Shown piece after piece: positions 63,696 to 64,000 of a stretch of 64,000 bases of DNA; position 1 is the stretch's first letter; every line of letters begins with the position of its first letter. The translations under genes were made by a program, and so were the position numbers. The stretch is from Sulfurimonas sp. (GTDB lineage Bacteria; Campylobacterota; Campylobacteria; Campylobacterales; Sulfurimonadaceae): assembly GCF_014859695.1 (NCBI RefSeq), contig NZ_JACUTS010000004.1:1-64000 (forward strand), read 5' to 3'. The notes beneath the pieces were generated by a model. That model was not told where the DNA came from. It ran no database searches and was given only the letters and a program-made list of their open reading frames with translations.

Positions 63696-64000
63696 TTTGC
63701 TCCCAATGTAATGTTATAGTCACCGCCGTAAGTAAAAGGCTCGATAATCATCTTGAACTCACGCTCTTCATCTTTTACAATGCCATCTTCAATAATCGAC
63801 ATTTTATTGACGGGTTTGAGTCTAAATATATAATCTTTTACTCTGTTTCCTGTCTTTTTATAGACTGTAGCAGTAGCTTTGCAGCTTGAAAAATCTCTCT
63901 GCGACATATTTTTTACTGACCCGTAAAGAACTATCGCCTGAGTAAAATTTAATTTTTTCTGGCTTATTATTGAAGTCTCGTTTGTAAAAAGATACTCATG
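63686..64000 (-). CDS. DUF2393-like protein, partial (5' end outside window)
   Basis: The frame is open to the window edge: EYLFTNETSIISQKKLNFTQ leads into the track ORF (MSQRDFSSCK...) and ends NITLGAKCR. The LYGSVKNMSQRDFSSCKATA region corresponds to MYSGLVRNEGNYEIGEVTFE of the next gene, so they are tandem paralogues. About 105 residues are visible; the membrane part lies beyond the edge. Confidence 0.65.
   Translation of the reverse strand, partial: HEYLFTNETSIISQKKLNFTQAIVLYGSVKNMSQRDFSSCKATATVYKKTGNRVKDYIFRLKPVNKMSIIEDGIVKDEEREFKMIIEPFTYGGDYNITLGAKCR

Overview
The window reads as chromosome of a chemolithotrophic Campylobacterota (epsilonproteobacterium), most likely Sulfurimonas or a close relative. 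The evidence is a Campylobacterales-type complex I operon that lacks canonical nuoE/nuoF and carries two nuoG genes, a PflA-type flagellar TPR protein, the epsilon-type CheZ, a NavAb-like sodium channel very close in sequence to the Arcobacter protein, DUF2393 proteins, and T-rich promoters with TATAAT-like -10 boxes. No rRNA, tRNA or CRISPR array was seen.

Layout. 0-3.3 kb: an AT-rich two-gene unit on the minus strand (ASCH-domain protein, then a PHP-ABC ATPase of the TrlF type) that looks like an acquired defence module, followed to 3.6 kb by a decayed ORF. 3.6-6.6 kb: a TraR/DksA zinc-finger protein and pflA, with two inverted copies of a ~130-bp structured repeat flanking pflA. 6.6-24.2 kb: the 14-gene complex I operon nuoABCD-[73-aa E-like]-[NuoF/GltD-like fusion]-nuoG-nuoG-HIJKLMN, all on the minus strand. 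24.5-34.5 kb: mostly single-gene housekeeping functions (glyA, a guanine-deaminase-like enzyme, a CbiX-like chelatase, an AAA+ ATPase, a FadL-type porin, nfo). Within this stretch, a 273-aa outer-membrane protein gene at 25.5-26.3 kb sits between decayed 3' ends of second copies of the AAA+ and deaminase genes. 34.5-43.8 kb: sodium channel, TM2 protein, Y-family polymerase, DUF234 protein, J-domain protein, aguB, a CNNM/CBS membrane protein with an upstream leader ORF, cupin, MEMO1 and AMMECR1 proteins, and an SDR epimerase. 43.9-51.7 kb: recD2-type helicase and a DUF4143 ATPase, then an AT-rich accessory stretch with two secreted hypotheticals, an acidic small protein, an orphan DpnI-type methyl-directed nuclease and a zeta-like kinase with a 59-aa partner. 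51.7-64 kb: glyQ, a DsrE-like protein, an ARMT1-like protein, purE, a U32 (TrhP-like) protein, cheZ, a PHP phosphatase, trxA, a Trx-like membrane protein, trxB, dapB, purF, a TIGR01212 radical SAM protein and two DUF2393 proteins.

How the parts work together. The complex I operon keeps the whole membrane arm and the quinone module, but its electron-input module is rebuilt around a GltD-like flavoprotein. This suggests a donor or acceptor other than NADH through NuoEF, possibly NADPH or a ferredoxin or flavodoxin, which would fit reverse electron flow in an autotroph.

The most interesting signals lie in the accessory stretch. (1) The zeta/59-aa module is bracketed by 36-bp direct repeats of the glyQ 3' end (31/36 identical), as if inserted at an attachment-like site. 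(2) dpnI begins inside a short frame reading MTAPLN...YQPFIKW, which looks like the amino terminus of a DNA adenine methylase cut off just before its GGK motif. That would be the fossil of a switch from a Dam/DpnII-type to a DpnI-type state. (3) A three-hairpin intergenic repeat family shows compensatory changes between copies. (4) The fossil gene ends around the 273-aa porin-like gene indicate a paralogous or foreign locus that was cut down by replacement.
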